The notes below the pieces were generated by a model that had not been told where the DNA came from, did not search any database, and was given only the letters and a program-made list of their open reading frames with translations. Shown here piece after piece: positions 1-7,884 of a stretch of 23,087 nucleotides of DNA. The first letter of the stretch is position 1; each line of letters begins with the position of its first letter. The stretch is from positions 1 to 23,087 of the forward strand of contig JAUYOU010000050.1 in assembly GCA_030697855.1 (NCBI GenBank), written 5' to 3'. A program made the translations under genes and the position numbers. Source of the DNA: a bacterium (GTDB lineage Bacteria > Patescibacteriota > Minisyncoccia > JACQLN01).

Positions 1-406
1 TTAAAGTTACTAAAAGCAACGGCCATAAAATAATATTTTTGCGCCAAACAAATCTGCCCGAAGCCACAGTTTTACCTATCCAAGAAACTAAACCAACTAA
101 AGCCAAAGTAGAGAGTAAAAACTGCTTTGGCAAATTTATAATATCGGAAGAACTAAAAAACAAAAGTGGAGTTAAAAATATGGAAGCATACACTGCAATC
201 TTGGCTAAAAAATCGAAAAACATTTCGCCACCGCTTTTTTTGTGAGGATCGGCTTCTATCATAAGGGGCATCAGTGGCGGAAAATTATAAACTTTTTCTT
301 CTGTTGCCACCATGGGCGTATTTGATGCAACCTGCATGAAATCTGTTTGAATGAGTCTAGCCTTTTTTTCTTCTAGTTCTTTTAATATATTTGGTGAAAT
401 CTCCAT
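1..406 (-). CDS. O-antigen ligase/polymerase-like membrane protein, N-terminal part (runs off the window)
   Basis: This is an open reading frame from an ATG at 406 to the window edge, 135 codons with no stop. The first ~60 residues are soluble and polar (start MEISPNILKELEEKKA). Two hydrophobic stretches follow, roughly residues 66-83 (KIAVYASIFLTPLLFFSSSD) and 93-112 (around LPKQFLLSTLALVGLVSWIG), then a basic patch and a third hydrophobic start (ILWPLLLVTL). The arrangement of a hydrophobic helix ending in a PL.F motif, then LPKQ, a second helix and a Trp resembles the N-termini of large CPR membrane proteins of the O-antigen ligase/Wzy type. In that family the enzyme joins or polymerises surface glycans at the membrane. 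The assignment is by pattern only because the catalytic loops lie outside the window. It would suit a locus for surface structures. No Shine-Dalgarno sequence is visible. Confidence 0.5.
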   Translation of the reverse strand, partial: MEISPNILKELEEKKARLIQTDFMQVASNTPMVATEEKVYNFPPLMPLMIEADPHKKSGGEMFFDFLAKIAVYASIFLTPLLFFSSSDIINLPKQFLLSTLALVGLVSWIGKTVASGRFVWRKNIILWPLLLVTL

Positions 407-426
407 ATTTTTACTTGTTAAATGAT

Positions 427-456
427 TATCTAATTAATATATAAATTAATTGTCAA
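427..456 (-). promoter_or_regulatory. Promoter for the 1-406 gene
   Basis: On the minus strand there is a consensus -35 TTGACA (451-456), an 18-nt spacer and a weak -10 TAGATA (427-432). The predicted start is near 420, giving a leader of about 14 nt. Confidence 0.45.
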
Positions 457-470
457 CTTGTCCCACTAAG

Positions 471-502
471 CCCAGTAACGTACATTCGTATGCGTTACTG
501 GG
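471..502. repeat. CCCAG-bounded hairpin
   Basis: A perfect 10-bp stem CCCAGTAACG (471-480) / CGTTACTGGG (493-502) encloses a 12-nt loop. There is no T-run on the minus side, so it is not a classical terminator of the upstream gene. The CCCAG/CTGGG ends are shared with hairpins at 6845-6922, 7767-7843, 15568-15614 and 21012-21106. Confidence 0.7.
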
Positions 503-587
503 ATCGGGTTTGATCGGCAATATATCGGGTAACCTAACAGCAATATTGTATTATTCTAGCACCGATTTTATTTTAACCAACTGTGGA

Positions 588-1178
588 TTAAACTCTATAG
601 GTCTCATCGGTCTTATAAGACCTATTTTTCGTTCTTTCTTTATAAAGCCTCTCCGTAAAACCGCCTTCTTCTAAGAATTTTTTTCCCAAACTAGCTAGTT
701 GTTTATCTAGCAAGTAATTAGCTTGATGGATTAAGCATATAATTGTATTAGCAGCAGTTTCTGGGTTTTTAAGATAGGTCTCATATGTCCTATAGGTCTT
801 ATCAGTCCTATAAGCAAGTGCGCGTATCTCGCGCACTTGCGAATCCTCTTTGCGCCACAATAACAATTTTCTTTGTCGCAAAAAATCTTCGTAATCCAGC
901 AACAATTCTTCCAAACTAGCGCGAGCTACACTAACTAATTTTATTTCTGTTTTTTTAGAAGTTCCCGAAGCCTGCGATCCCTCGGCAATATTTTGCTTGC
1001 CACTCCGCGCCGCCTGAATCATCTGGTCATTTGTCCTATAGGACATATTCGTCTTATAAGACAAATAAAGTTTACAAAATTCTACCGTTAAATCATAAAC
1101 CAATTCGCTGGTTTGATACGATTTTAAATCTCTATAACCACCGTGCGCTGGAATTAAATTGTTATTTTGATTTTGCAT
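588..1178 (-). CDS. Four-helix-bundle protein (S23/IVS-like) with repeat-coded insertions
   Basis: 196 aa, ATG at 1178. The N-terminal motif (YRDLKSYQTSELVYDLTVEF), the central RSGKQNIAEGSQA and the SLEELLLDYEDFL segment match four-helix-bundle proteins related to the ORF in 23S rRNA intervening sequences. Their function is unknown; the family forms small helical oligomers. The suffix-type C-terminal region is present (ANTIICLIHQANYLLDKQL). Three stretches do not belong to the family core: SYKTNMSYRTN at about residues 37-49, YRTDKTYRTYETY at about 122-134, and the terminal SYKTDETYRV. All are translated from 9-nt tandem repeat arrays also found between genes. The gene lies 45 bp downstream of the giant gene and on the same strand, so co-transcription is possible. 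Confidence 0.8.
   Translation of the reverse strand: MQNQNNNLIPAHGGYRDLKSYQTSELVYDLTVEFCKLYLSYKTNMSYRTNDQMIQAARSGKQNIAEGSQASGTSKKTEIKLVSVARASLEELLLDYEDFLRQRKLLLWRKEDSQVREIRALAYRTDKTYRTYETYLKNPETAANTIICLIHQANYLLDKQLASLGKKFLEEGGFTERLYKERTKNRSYKTDETYRV
593..628. repeat. 9-nt tandem repeat array 1
   Basis: Degenerate units of the type GGTCYTATA (for example GGTCTCATC, GGTCTTATA, AGACCTATT) in tandem. The array codes the C-terminus of the four-helix-bundle protein. Confidence 0.65.
777..815. repeat. 9-nt tandem repeat array 2
   Basis: Four contiguous nonamers: GGTCTCATA, TGTCCTATA, GGTCTTATC, AGTCCTATA, then a partial unit. The array is in frame inside the four-helix-bundle gene and codes an YRTDKTYRTYETY-type segment. 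Confidence 0.8.
1032..1067. repeat. 9-nt tandem repeat array 3
   Basis: Four contiguous nonamers: TGTCCTATA, GGACATATT, CGTCTTATA, AGACAAATA. It lies in frame in the four-helix-bundle gene (SYKTNMSYRTN). Confidence 0.75.
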
Positions 1179-1182
1179 AATA

Positions 1183-1228
1183 GGTCTTACCTGCCCGCCT
1201 TTGGAGGGTTGGTCCTATAAGACTTATG
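1183..1228. repeat. 9-nt repeat units between two genes (array 4)
   Basis: A partial unit GGTCTTA lies at 1183-1189, and two full units GGTCCTATA and AGACTTATG at 1211-1228. The last unit contains the TAA stop codon of the upstream giant gene (1224-1226). Confidence 0.6.
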
Positions 1229-4200
1229 GGTTAATTGGTTCTTCTGTTGCGGGCAAAATTTCTTCCGCAGGTACTGGCGCGACCTCTTCCGTAGGCACAG
1301 GAACAGTTTCTTCGGCAGGTACAATTATTGGCGCAATTTCTTCCGCTGGTGGAATTGGCAAAACTTCCTCCACTACAGGCGCCGAAGGTGGTGAGCTTGG
1401 CGAATCCATCGGTTCTTCTGGCGCTATAGGTCCTATAGGACTTATTGGACTTATCACTGCGTCTTCCCCTCCTTTCTTCCTCGCCACTACCATCCAATCA
1501 AACCATGCACCATTGTCTTGCGCGCCGGCTTCACGAACCTCAAAACCATAAATGGAACGATCATTAACATAAAGCGTGCCGTTTACTTTGCCGGCAGGTG
1601 TAATAATAATTCTTAACTCGTCGGCATTTGTAATTACACTGCTAAAACTTTCGTCGAATTTTATTCTGGCATTAACAATTTCGCCGTTTGAATCTGCTTT
1701 AAAAATAAGTTGCGCTTTGCCAGAAGCCGTAATTTCTTTGCGAGTTGAATCTACGCCATAAGTTTCGTATTTAATTTCGTTTTCGTTTTCGATAGAAACT
1801 TTTAATTTAGTTGTATCGGCCAAAACCGCATTCGCCCAATCACCCACAGAGCTCACAATGTTCGCCAACGTCGTCTTCGCGACCGTATAGATAGTAGAAG
1901 GTAGAGAGTAGATATTAGAAAGTAGATTGTTAGATGGTGAATTACTACCCTCCACATTCCACTCTCTATTTTCTAGACTAGCTACTCTTGTAGCTAGCTT
2001 CTCTATCTGTATCTGCTGTGCTTTAACACCAGCCAGTATGAAGGTGGATAGTTTGTATATGTCTACTCCTTTACCAGAGATGGAGAGAATTTCTTGTGGT
2101 GACTCTTCTGCGATTAATCCGAGTCTGTTTTTACAACCAGTAACTTGGTAACTGGGTAATTCGGTAATTACTGAATTACTAGTTACTGAATTACATTCTT
2201 CTCCTATGTAATTGTATGTGGCTACCTTAATATCCTTTATTTTGTTTAATATGCTTTGATCATCTGTACTATCTAGATACTCTATGTCTTTTTTACTTGA
2301 TGCAGTAGAGATGTTGATGAATGATGTTGCTGCTATATCACCATCTACAGAGAGTTTATACATTGGAGTGGTGGAGCCGATGCTGATGTTGCCGTCGCTT
2401 GTTACAAAGATGTTACTGGTTAATGGAGAGGTGGAAGCGTAGAGTTCTTGGATAGCTTTGGTTAACCTCATTTGAAGTTCTAAATTATATGACACTGCTT
2501 TAAAGCCATGTTTAGTGCTTACCCATTCTGGGAATACTGTTTCAACTTCTTGAGCAATTAAACCTGTTTGGGTTCCTTCTATGTAACGTATGCCTTCGTT
2601 ACTATCTATGCCTTCTCTCCATTCAAAGGTTACTGGGCGTAGTTGAAGTATTTTAGAGAGAGAATTTTCTAGTGTGTTTACGTTTTGTTTTAAGTTAATG
2701 TCGGAAGCGCAAGTTCCTGCTATTTGTGCACCAGCTTCACGGAAACAGTCGTCGCTATTGATGTCGGCTACAACATCGAGGCCGTAATCGGGGGTGGTAT
2801 CCCCAATCCCGACGTTGCCTGCGCTGTCTATTCTCATTCTTTCAGCAACATTACCTCCGCCGGTCGCCCTGGTCCAAAACGACATATTCGTAGCAATATT
2901 ATCCGTACCGGTATACGTCGTAACATCTGAACGTATTTGTGCGCCATTTAAAAAAGTGGCGCCATCGTACGCGCTAAAACCCATTGCTGCAATCACTTCG
3001 CCCGTCGCGACGGTAGTGGGAGACGCCAAAGTTCCGCCTGCTTTGCGAAATCTGAATAATGATGCATGTCCATCTGTATCGCTGTATGTATCAAAACGCG
3101 CTTCATTGTTTTGTCCTTGGTCTACTACATTAAATTTACTGGATGGCGCCGTGATGCCGATGCCGACGTTGCCGTTCACAATAAGTTTCTGATCAAAAGT
3201 TACATCTCCCACATCAACATACAAACCTCCAGAGGTTATGTTTAATCCTCCAGTGCCTAGGCTTAGTCCTCCTGCAAATGTGCTTGTTGCCGTGCCACTG
3301 TTTTTAATGATAGTTGAAACATCAAGTATTGGGGTAGTAAATATAGTTGAAGCGTTTAAATTAGGTAAGGTGGAAGTAGCGGAACTACCAGAAGTTAACT
3401 TTCCAGTAAACAACGAATCCGAAGTAACATTTAAAGCGTTGGTAGAAAGTCCTCCTGTTGCAAACAAACCTCCACCTGCGAATGTGCTTGTTGCCGTGCC
3501 ACTGTTCTTGATGATGGTTGAAACTTCTAAAGTTGGAGTAGTAAATATTGTTGAAACATTAAGTTGTGGGATGGTTGATGTAGAGGCTGATGTAAGAGTG
3601 AGTTTACCACTGGATAATATATCGCCACCTGTAATGGTGAGACCCGTGGCTGATGATAAACCGCCTGTGGTTAAAACATTAACTCCTCCAGTAAATGTAG
3701 AGGTAGCTGATTCAGTTACATCTAAAGCTCCAGCAAATGTGTTGTTGGTGGTTGATGTAGCTGTTATGAAACTTGTTTTGAGTTGGCCTTCAATAGTTAG
3801 TTCTCCGATGTTGGCGTTGCCATGAACCGAGAGTAATGATCCTGCAGTAGATGTACCAATACCAATCTTTTCTTTGAATGTGTTGAATAGAGAACCGCCT
3901 GTGTATGCAGATGATCTAACTTCTAAAGTTGATGTAGCAATCAAACTACTCATCGTACTTGTTCCCTGTACATAGAAACTCTCTACACCTACAGAGCCAT
4001 TAACATCAAGCAGATTGCCTGGTGATGTTGTGCCAATACCAACATTACCTTCTGTTGTTGCAAGGTAGGTGTTGCCGTATACGCTTAAGTAACCAGAAGG
4101 GTTATATGTGCCAATGCCGACTGATCCACCGTTGGTTACTACGAAGTTGTAACTGCCAACACTGTTAACTGCTTCTATTAGATTGTTAGTAGAATTTGTA

Positions 4201-6839
4201 GTGTCGTTAGAGATTGTTAATGTTCCAACTGGAGTGGTAGTGCCTAAACCTAGGCGACCCATTAACCAGCTGGAGTTGGTGGATGTGCTTGTGAAGTAAT
4301 CAGCAGAGATGAAGCCTTCAGAAAGAATACTTCCATTTACTGATAATGCTGTGCTTGGAGTTGTAGTGCCAAGTCCAAGTGCTCCATTGAACCAGTTGGT
4401 GTTGGTGCTTGTGCTTGTAAAATAATCTGCAGAAACAAATCCATCAAACATTCCCGCACCTTTAACTGCTAATGCTGTGCCTGGAGTTGTTGTTCCAAAA
4501 CCTACTGAACCTCTAAAGTAAGAGTCCGATGTTGATGTACTTGTGATGAAGCTTGTTTTGAATTGTCCTTCTACAGTAAGCTCACCAATATTTGCATTAC
4601 CTTGTATGGACAAGAGAGAACCTGCTGATGATGTTGCAATGCCAATGTTTCCATTCTTGTTAATACCTAACCTTGTTATGCCACCAGTAATTAGTGAGAG
4701 AAAATCATCGTCACCTCCAGATGTGATGCCTGTGTTGGTGTCGTTGCTAAAAGAGTATGCTGGGGTGGATGTAGAACCAGAAGCTACAGTTGTAGAAGTT
4801 ACGTTTACAGAAGTTGCTTTAATATTTCCTTCTACAGTTAAGTTAGTTTTAATTAATGCTGAACCATTAACTTCTAGTTTAGTGGTTGGGGTAGATGTGC
4901 CAATGCCGAGGTTACCCATAAACCAGTTGTTGTTAGTACTTGTACTTGTAAAGTAATCTGCACTTACAAATCCATCAAAGATACCTGCTCCCCTTACACC
5001 CATTTTGGCTCCAGGTGTAGTTGTACCAATTCCAAACTGTCCCATTATCCAACTTGTGAGGCTTGATGTTGATGTAAAATAATTAGCAGAGATGAAGCCA
5101 TCGAATGTTCCTGCACCAGTGACTGCAAGTTTAGATGCAGGTGTAGAAGTACCAAGACCGAGTTCGTTAATGCTGAAAGAACCAAATGAACCCGAACCAG
5201 AGACTGTAAGGTCGCCTGTTATGGTGGAGTTACCTGTGAAGCTGGTTGAGCCTGTGATGTTAGTGCTTCCTGTTACAGATAGGCCTGATGATTGAATAGT
5301 GATACCTCTGCCAAATTTAGCTTCGTATGCTGTTACTTCGAATGGGCCTTTGAAGGTGCTTGATGCGTTAACTGTCATTTTGTCACTGCCTGAATCACCT
5401 AGAGAGATTTCTTTACCAGCTACAGAGAAGTTACCGGATATTCCTAGATCAGACATACTTGCACCTCCTGTGACGCCGAGTGAGTTAAGAACCGTCGCTC
5501 CACCCACTACTAATCCACCCTCTTTAATCTGAGCCCTTTGGGCAGCAATAAATCCTGTAGCATCTATATCGCCTTTTAAGGTGAGGCGGCCTATTAATGT
5601 TGAGTTGCCAATAACGTCTAGGCCGTTAGATATAGAAGCCTTACCACCAACAAATAAATCGTTGCTTATTGTTACATAGTTTAAAAAACTAGCTGCTCCT
5701 TTTACAAGTAGCAAGGAACCGACCTCGGCGCCACCTTCTAGTTTTACATTGTCGAAAGTTACATTGCCGTTTTTGGTAACTAACTGAAGTGTAAAATCTT
5801 GATTAGATAATCCGTCTAAATAATCTGCCGATAAATTAACTGCTGTTGTTTTTGAATCTACTATAATAGGAGCAATTCCGTCTTTGGCATAAGAACGAAA
5901 TTGTTTTTTTGTTTCTATATGCCCCGCAATAGAAATATCTCCATCTTTATTTATTAATAAAATTTCGTTAGCACCTGTGCCAGGCGCTTTGCCTTGCAAC
6001 GTTACTGCATCTTCTACAAAAGTTTTTACCGCGCCATATATTGCGTTGGCAAATTTTAAATTAAAACCACCAAGCACTAAAACAATACTAACCACAGAAA
6101 CCGAAACTATCTGCACAAATTTTGAAGTGCTGTATGAATTAGCTTCTAGTTTATAGCTGTTAGCTTTTAGTTTGGGAAAATTAAATTCTGACTTAGATTC
6201 TTCTTCCTTAAGGTCAGACCTTAAAATGCCCTTTGAGGAAAAGGTCTGACCTTGAAATTCTTTTTTAGAAATTTCTTTTTCTTCATTTGTAATTTGTTTG
6301 TAATTTGTATCTTGTGTTTTGGAATTTTTCTGTTGGTATATCTCCTCCAACCTATCCAACTCACTCCTAACATCCGCTGTTAAATTATTTTCTGATTTAA
6401 GGTCAGACCTTGGGACTGCTCTTAAGGTCTGACCTTGAGGATTTAATGATTTAAGGTTCGACCTTAATATGCCCGATGAAGAAAAGGTCGAACCTTTAGA
6501 ATTTAAATTTGTGTTTTGTAAATTATTTGGAATTTCAGATTCTGGCTCATTTGCCAACACTGCTTTATTTATAACCCTATACGCTTTCGGCACAAAAACT
6601 CCATTCACATTTTCTCCCTTAGCAACTAGCATTGGAGTTTCCCCATTAGGCATTATTATTCCCTGTTCATTTAAATATCTTTTTAAATCGGTTTGCGAAA
6701 CATGCCAAATGCCATTTAATTTTTTTCCTTTAATTTTATTTTTACGAACAAGCAAACTTAAATACTCCTGACTGTATGGAGTCTGGTTTGCCACTCGCGA
6801 AATGAGTGTAAAATCTTTATTAGGTTTAAATTTTCCCAT
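1224..6839 (-). CDS. Giant HTH-anchored surface fibre protein 1 with S74-type chaperone domain
   Basis: 1871 aa. Residues 8-58 form an excisionase/HTH_17-like domain (YLSLLVRKNKIKGKKLNGIW, then DLKRYL). Residues 60-238 are a low-complexity linker partly coded by DNA repeats. Residues 241-260 are a single membrane helix followed by FANAIYGAV. The absence of a cleavable signal and the short basic pre-helix segment suggest N-in, C-out topology. Residues ~280-1370 are repetitive, with many GIGTTTPG, ADYFTSTSTN and FDGFVSAD units, resembling fibre proteins. An S74-type domain starts at the S-D-x-x-L-K motif (Ser1379, Lys1384) and continues with LRPVTFEW and GLIAQEVETVFPE. In characterised phage tailspikes this Ser/Lys pair self-cleaves after trimerisation. 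A second S74-like segment (SKKDIEYLDS, NRLGLIAEESP) begins near residue 1510. A conserved C-terminal domain and a Pro/Glu tail end the protein, with no LPXTG motif or C-terminal membrane helix. A role in host or surface attachment is inferred. Confidence 0.85.
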   Translation of the reverse strand: MGKFKPNKDFTLISRVANQTPYSQEYLSLLVRKNKIKGKKLNGIWHVSQTDLKRYLNEQGIIMPNGETPMLVAKGENVNGVFVPKAYRVINKAVLANEPESEIPNNLQNTNLNSKGSTFSSSGILRSNLKSLNPQGQTLRAVPRSDLKSENNLTADVRSELDRLEEIYQQKNSKTQDTNYKQITNEEKEISKKEFQGQTFSSKGILRSDLKEEESKSEFNFPKLKANSYKLEANSYSTSKFVQIVSVSVVSIVLVLGGFNLKFANAIYGAVKTFVEDAVTLQGKAPGTGANEILLINKDGDISIAGHIETKKQFRSYAKDGIAPIIVDSKTTAVNLSADYLDGLSNQDFTLQLVTKNGNVTFDNVKLEGGAEVGSLLLVKGAASFLNYVTISNDLFVGGKASISNGLDVIGNSTLIGRLTLKGDIDATGFIAAQRAQIKEGGLVVGGATVLNSLGVTGGASMSDLGISGNFSVAGKEISLGDSGSDKMTVNASSTFKGPFEVTAYEAKFGRGITIQSSGLSVTGSTNITGSTSFTGNSTITGDLTVSGSGSFGSFSINELGLGTSTPASKLAVTGAGTFDGFISANYFTSTSSLTSWIMGQFGIGTTTPGAKMGVRGAGIFDGFVSADYFTSTSTNNNWFMGNLGIGTSTPTTKLEVNGSALIKTNLTVEGNIKATSVNVTSTTVASGSTSTPAYSFSNDTNTGITSGGDDDFLSLITGGITRLGINKNGNIGIATSSAGSLLSIQGNANIGELTVEGQFKTSFITSTSTSDSYFRGSVGFGTTTPGTALAVKGAGMFDGFVSADYFTSTSTNTNWFNGALGLGTTTPSTALSVNGSILSEGFISADYFTSTSTNSSWLMGRLGLGTTTPVGTLTISNDTTNSTNNLIEAVNSVGSYNFVVTNGGSVGIGTYNPSGYLSVYGNTYLATTEGNVGIGTTSPGNLLDVNGSVGVESFYVQGTSTMSSLIATSTLEVRSSAYTGGSLFNTFKEKIGIGTSTAGSLLSVHGNANIGELTIEGQLKTSFITATSTTNNTFAGALDVTESATSTFTGGVNVLTTGGLSSATGLTITGGDILSSGKLTLTSASTSTIPQLNVSTIFTTPTLEVSTIIKNSGTATSTFAGGGLFATGGLSTNALNVTSDSLFTGKLTSGSSATSTLPNLNASTIFTTPILDVSTIIKNSGTATSTFAGGLSLGTGGLNITSGGLYVDVGDVTFDQKLIVNGNVGIGITAPSSKFNVVDQGQNNEARFDTYSDTDGHASLFRFRKAGGTLASPTTVATGEVIAAMGFSAYDGATFLNGAQIRSDVTTYTGTDNIATNMSFWTRATGGGNVAERMRIDSAGNVGIGDTTPDYGLDVVADINSDDCFREAGAQIAGTCASDINLKQNVNTLENSLSKILQLRPVTFEWREGIDSNEGIRYIEGTQTGLIAQEVETVFPEWVSTKHGFKAVSYNLELQMRLTKAIQELYASTSPLTSNIFVTSDGNISIGSTTPMYKLSVDGDIAATSFINISTASSKKDIEYLDSTDDQSILNKIKDIKVATYNYIGEECNSVTSNSVITELPSYQVTGCKNRLGLIAEESPQEILSISGKGVDIYKLSTFILAGVKAQQIQIEKLATRVASLENREWNVEGSNSPSNNLLSNIYSLPSTIYTVAKTTLANIVSSVGDWANAVLADTTKLKVSIENENEIKYETYGVDSTRKEITASGKAQLIFKADSNGEIVNARIKFDESFSSVITNADELRIIITPAGKVNGTLYVNDRSIYGFEVREAGAQDNGAWFDWMVVARKKGGEDAVISPISPIGPIAPEEPMDSPSSPPSAPVVEEVLPIPPAEEIAPIIVPAEETVPVPTEEVAPVPAEEILPATEEPINP
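1429..1455. repeat. 9-nt tandem repeat array 5 inside the giant gene
   Basis: GGTCCTATA, GGACTTATT, GGACTTATC, preceded by GGCGCTATA at 1420-1428. Here the repeat is read in a different register from arrays 2 and 3, giving ISPISPIGPIAP at the start of the Pro/Glu tail instead of YRTY-type peptides. Confidence 0.8.
6210..6253. repeat. Paired-palindrome hairpin A (44 nt, in frame)
   Basis: Arm AAGGTCAGACCTT (6210-6222), 18-nt loop, arm AAGGTCTGACCTT (6241-6253). The arms are exact reverse complements, and each arm is itself a near-palindrome. It codes QGQTFSSKGILRSDLK in the linker of giant 1. Confidence 0.85.
6399..6436. repeat. Paired-palindrome hairpin B (38 nt, in frame)
   Basis: The same arms as hairpin A (6399-6411 and 6424-6436) with a 12-nt loop GGGACTGCTCTT. 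It codes QGQTLRAVPRSDLK in giant 1. Confidence 0.85.
6453..6496. repeat. Paired-palindrome hairpin C (44 nt, in frame)
   Basis: Arms AAGGTTCGACCTT (6453-6465) and AAGGTCGAACCTT (6484-6496) with the 18-nt loop type. The arm core differs from A and B, but the opposite arm changes to match. It codes KGSTFSSSGILRSNLK. Confidence 0.85.
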
Positions 6840-6844
6840 ATGCC

Positions 6845-6922
6845 AACCCAGTAAGTGAATTTGTTATTTTTCTTAATTAGAAAATTTTTTAAAATTTTCT
6901 TTTAACAAATTCTACTTCTGGG
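6845..6922. repeat. CCCAG-bounded hairpin, left copy of a ~78-nt inverted repeat
   Basis: A long imperfect stem-loop starts AACCCAGTAAGTGAATTTG and ends ACAAATTCTACTTCTGGG. It lies 5 bp upstream of the giant 1 start codon, so it forms the 3' end of that gene's leader. A copy in inverted orientation is at 7767-7843. The two differ at about nine positions; one changed stem pair (T-A to C-G) is compensated on both sides. Confidence 0.8.
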
Positions 6923-6968
6923 AAAATCTTTTTTCTGTTTCAAATTTTTATATCCGATATTAAAAATA

Positions 6969-7016
6969 TATCGTTACGATACTACCGATACATATCGGTC
7001 TATGTAAATTATATCA
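6969..7016 (-). promoter_or_regulatory. Promoter and operator-like palindromes of giant gene 1
   Basis: The minus strand reads TGATATAAT at 7008-7016, an extended -10 with a predicted start near 7001. Just downstream is the palindrome ACCGATA-CA-TATCGGT (6984-6999), and then a second one, TATCGTTACGATA (6969-6981). The giant 2 promoter has the same arrangement. The predicted leader is about 160 nt and ends in the 6845-6922 hairpin. No good -35 is seen. A TTATCCACT box lies about 30 nt further upstream. Confidence 0.6.
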
Positions 7017-7162
7017 AGTATTGATGCGGATATAGTAGTGTTTTTAGTGGATAACTTTTCAATAGAAAATAGAAACTAGAAACTGGAATCTAGAATTAAA
7101 AATAGGCAGAAATTTTTTATAAAAACTGAGTCAATAATAAAATGTCGCACAATGGCGTGTAG

Positions 7163-7172
7163 TTGTGGATAA
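7163..7172. promoter_or_regulatory. DnaA-box-like sequence
   Basis: TTGTGGATAA is the complement of TTATCCACA, the canonical DnaA box. Related sequences are TTATCCACT just upstream of the giant 1 promoter and TTATCCCCA upstream of the giant 2 promoter. One perfect box alone does not show an origin. Confidence 0.3.
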
Positions 7173-7223
7173 GGAGTATCACTTTAGGGAGAACTTCCAC
7201 AAAGCCAGACCTTCTAAGCCTGC

Positions 7224-7261
7224 AAGGCTAAACCTTGGAGAAGTTTTAAAGGTTTAGCCTT
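7224..7261. repeat. Paired-palindrome hairpin D
   Basis: Arms AAGGCTAAACCTT (7224-7236) and AAGGTTTAGCCTT (7249-7261), 12-nt loop GGAGAAGTTTTA. It is an exact inverted copy of hairpin E. Confidence 0.9.
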
Positions 7262-7411
7262 TAATCTCATAGTTTATTAAACCTCCAAAACCTTAATAAT
7301 TATTAGTAATAAATTAATAAAATATAATATAAAGATATATAAACATTAATATAGTAGTAACTAGCCACTGGGGTTTAGGGTATAGAAAAGAATTCCATTA
7401 AATTAAGCACC
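7262..7411. other. AT-rich spacer between inverted hairpins D and E
   Basis: About 150 bp with no gene, dominated by A and T, especially 7290-7355. It lies in a 645-bp gene-free stretch (6840-7484) whose other contents are the giant 1 leader and promoter, a DnaA-like box, and a run of degenerate TAGAAACTAGAAACT-type repeats at about 7062-7098. Confidence 0.6.
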
Positions 7412-7449
7412 AAGGCTAAACCTTTAAAACTTCTCCAAGGTTTAGCCTT
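7412..7449. repeat. Paired-palindrome hairpin E
   Basis: Arms AAGGCTAAACCTT (7412-7424) and AAGGTTTAGCCTT (7437-7449), loop TAAAACTTCTCC. The whole 38 nt equals the reverse complement of hairpin D without mismatch. It lies just upstream of the 7485 gene's promoter. Confidence 0.9.
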
Positions 7450-7470
7450 TATCTTGAGAACTACTCTTGT

Positions 7471-7478
7471 GCTAAAAT
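7471..7478 (+). promoter_or_regulatory. Extended -10 promoter giving a leaderless mRNA
   Basis: TGCTAAAAT spans 7470-7478, with -10 TAAAAT at 7473-7478. The expected start about 7 nt downstream coincides with the ATG at 7485. Confidence 0.45.
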
Positions 7479-7484
7479 ATATCC

Positions 7485-7787
7485 ATGCCTAAAAAGACTG
7501 ATAACATGGTTACAAAAAAATATTTAGACGAAACCTTAGATAAGAGGTTTGCCGAACAATCGCAAATTATTGTTTCTGCTGTGGGAGAAATGATGGATAA
7601 AAAACTTACAACTGTAGCTAAGAATATTAACTCGCTCCAAACTTCTTTGGAAAAGAAAATGGATGAAACCAAAGACGAACTAAAAGCTAATATGAATAAG
7701 GTTCAAACTCTAATGGATGGTTATGTAAAAGATGGAGAAGAGTTCAAACAGAAGTTTGTGTTAAAGCCCAGAAGTAGAACTTGTTAA
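7485..7787 (+). CDS. Small coiled-coil protein of unknown function
   Basis: 100 aa, ATG at 7485. The protein is charged and predicted helical, with heptad-like spacing of hydrophobic residues between about residues 15 and 85 (for example LDETLDKRFAEQSQIIVSAV and INSLQTSLEKKMDETKDELK). There is no signal peptide or membrane helix and no catalytic motif. Similar short coiled-coil proteins are common in CPR genomes without known function. The last residues (VLKPRSRTC) and the stop codon are coded by the CCCAG hairpin at 7767-7843, so the native C-terminus may have been replaced by the repeat. It probably shares a transcript with the 54-aa ORF downstream, which ends at a strong terminator. Confidence 0.7.
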   Translation: MPKKTDNMVTKKYLDETLDKRFAEQSQIIVSAVGEMMDKKLTTVAKNINSLQTSLEKKMDETKDELKANMNKVQTLMDGYVKDGEEFKQKFVLKPRSRTC

Positions 7788-7843
7788 AAGAAAATTATTA
7801 AAAATTTTCTAATTTAAAAAATAACAAGTTCACTTGCTGGGTT
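7767..7843. repeat. CCCAG-bounded hairpin, right copy of the inverted repeat
   Basis: Reverse-complement counterpart of 6845-6922, with about 88% identity by eye. It overlaps the 3' end of the coiled-coil gene and precedes the 54-aa ORF by about 40 bp. Each copy is therefore oriented the same way relative to the gene that follows it. Confidence 0.8.
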
Positions 7844-7884
7844 ATAAAAAAAATTTAAAATAGAAATCAAGGCTATATAAAAAT

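Noticed and set aside
450..674. A 74-codon plus-strand frame
   Set aside because: It spans a hairpin, an intergenic gap and antisense sequence of the four-helix-bundle gene.
7224..7449. CRISPR-like pair of repeats
   Set aside because: Only two copies, in inverted orientation, with a 150-bp spacer; no array and no cas genes in the window.
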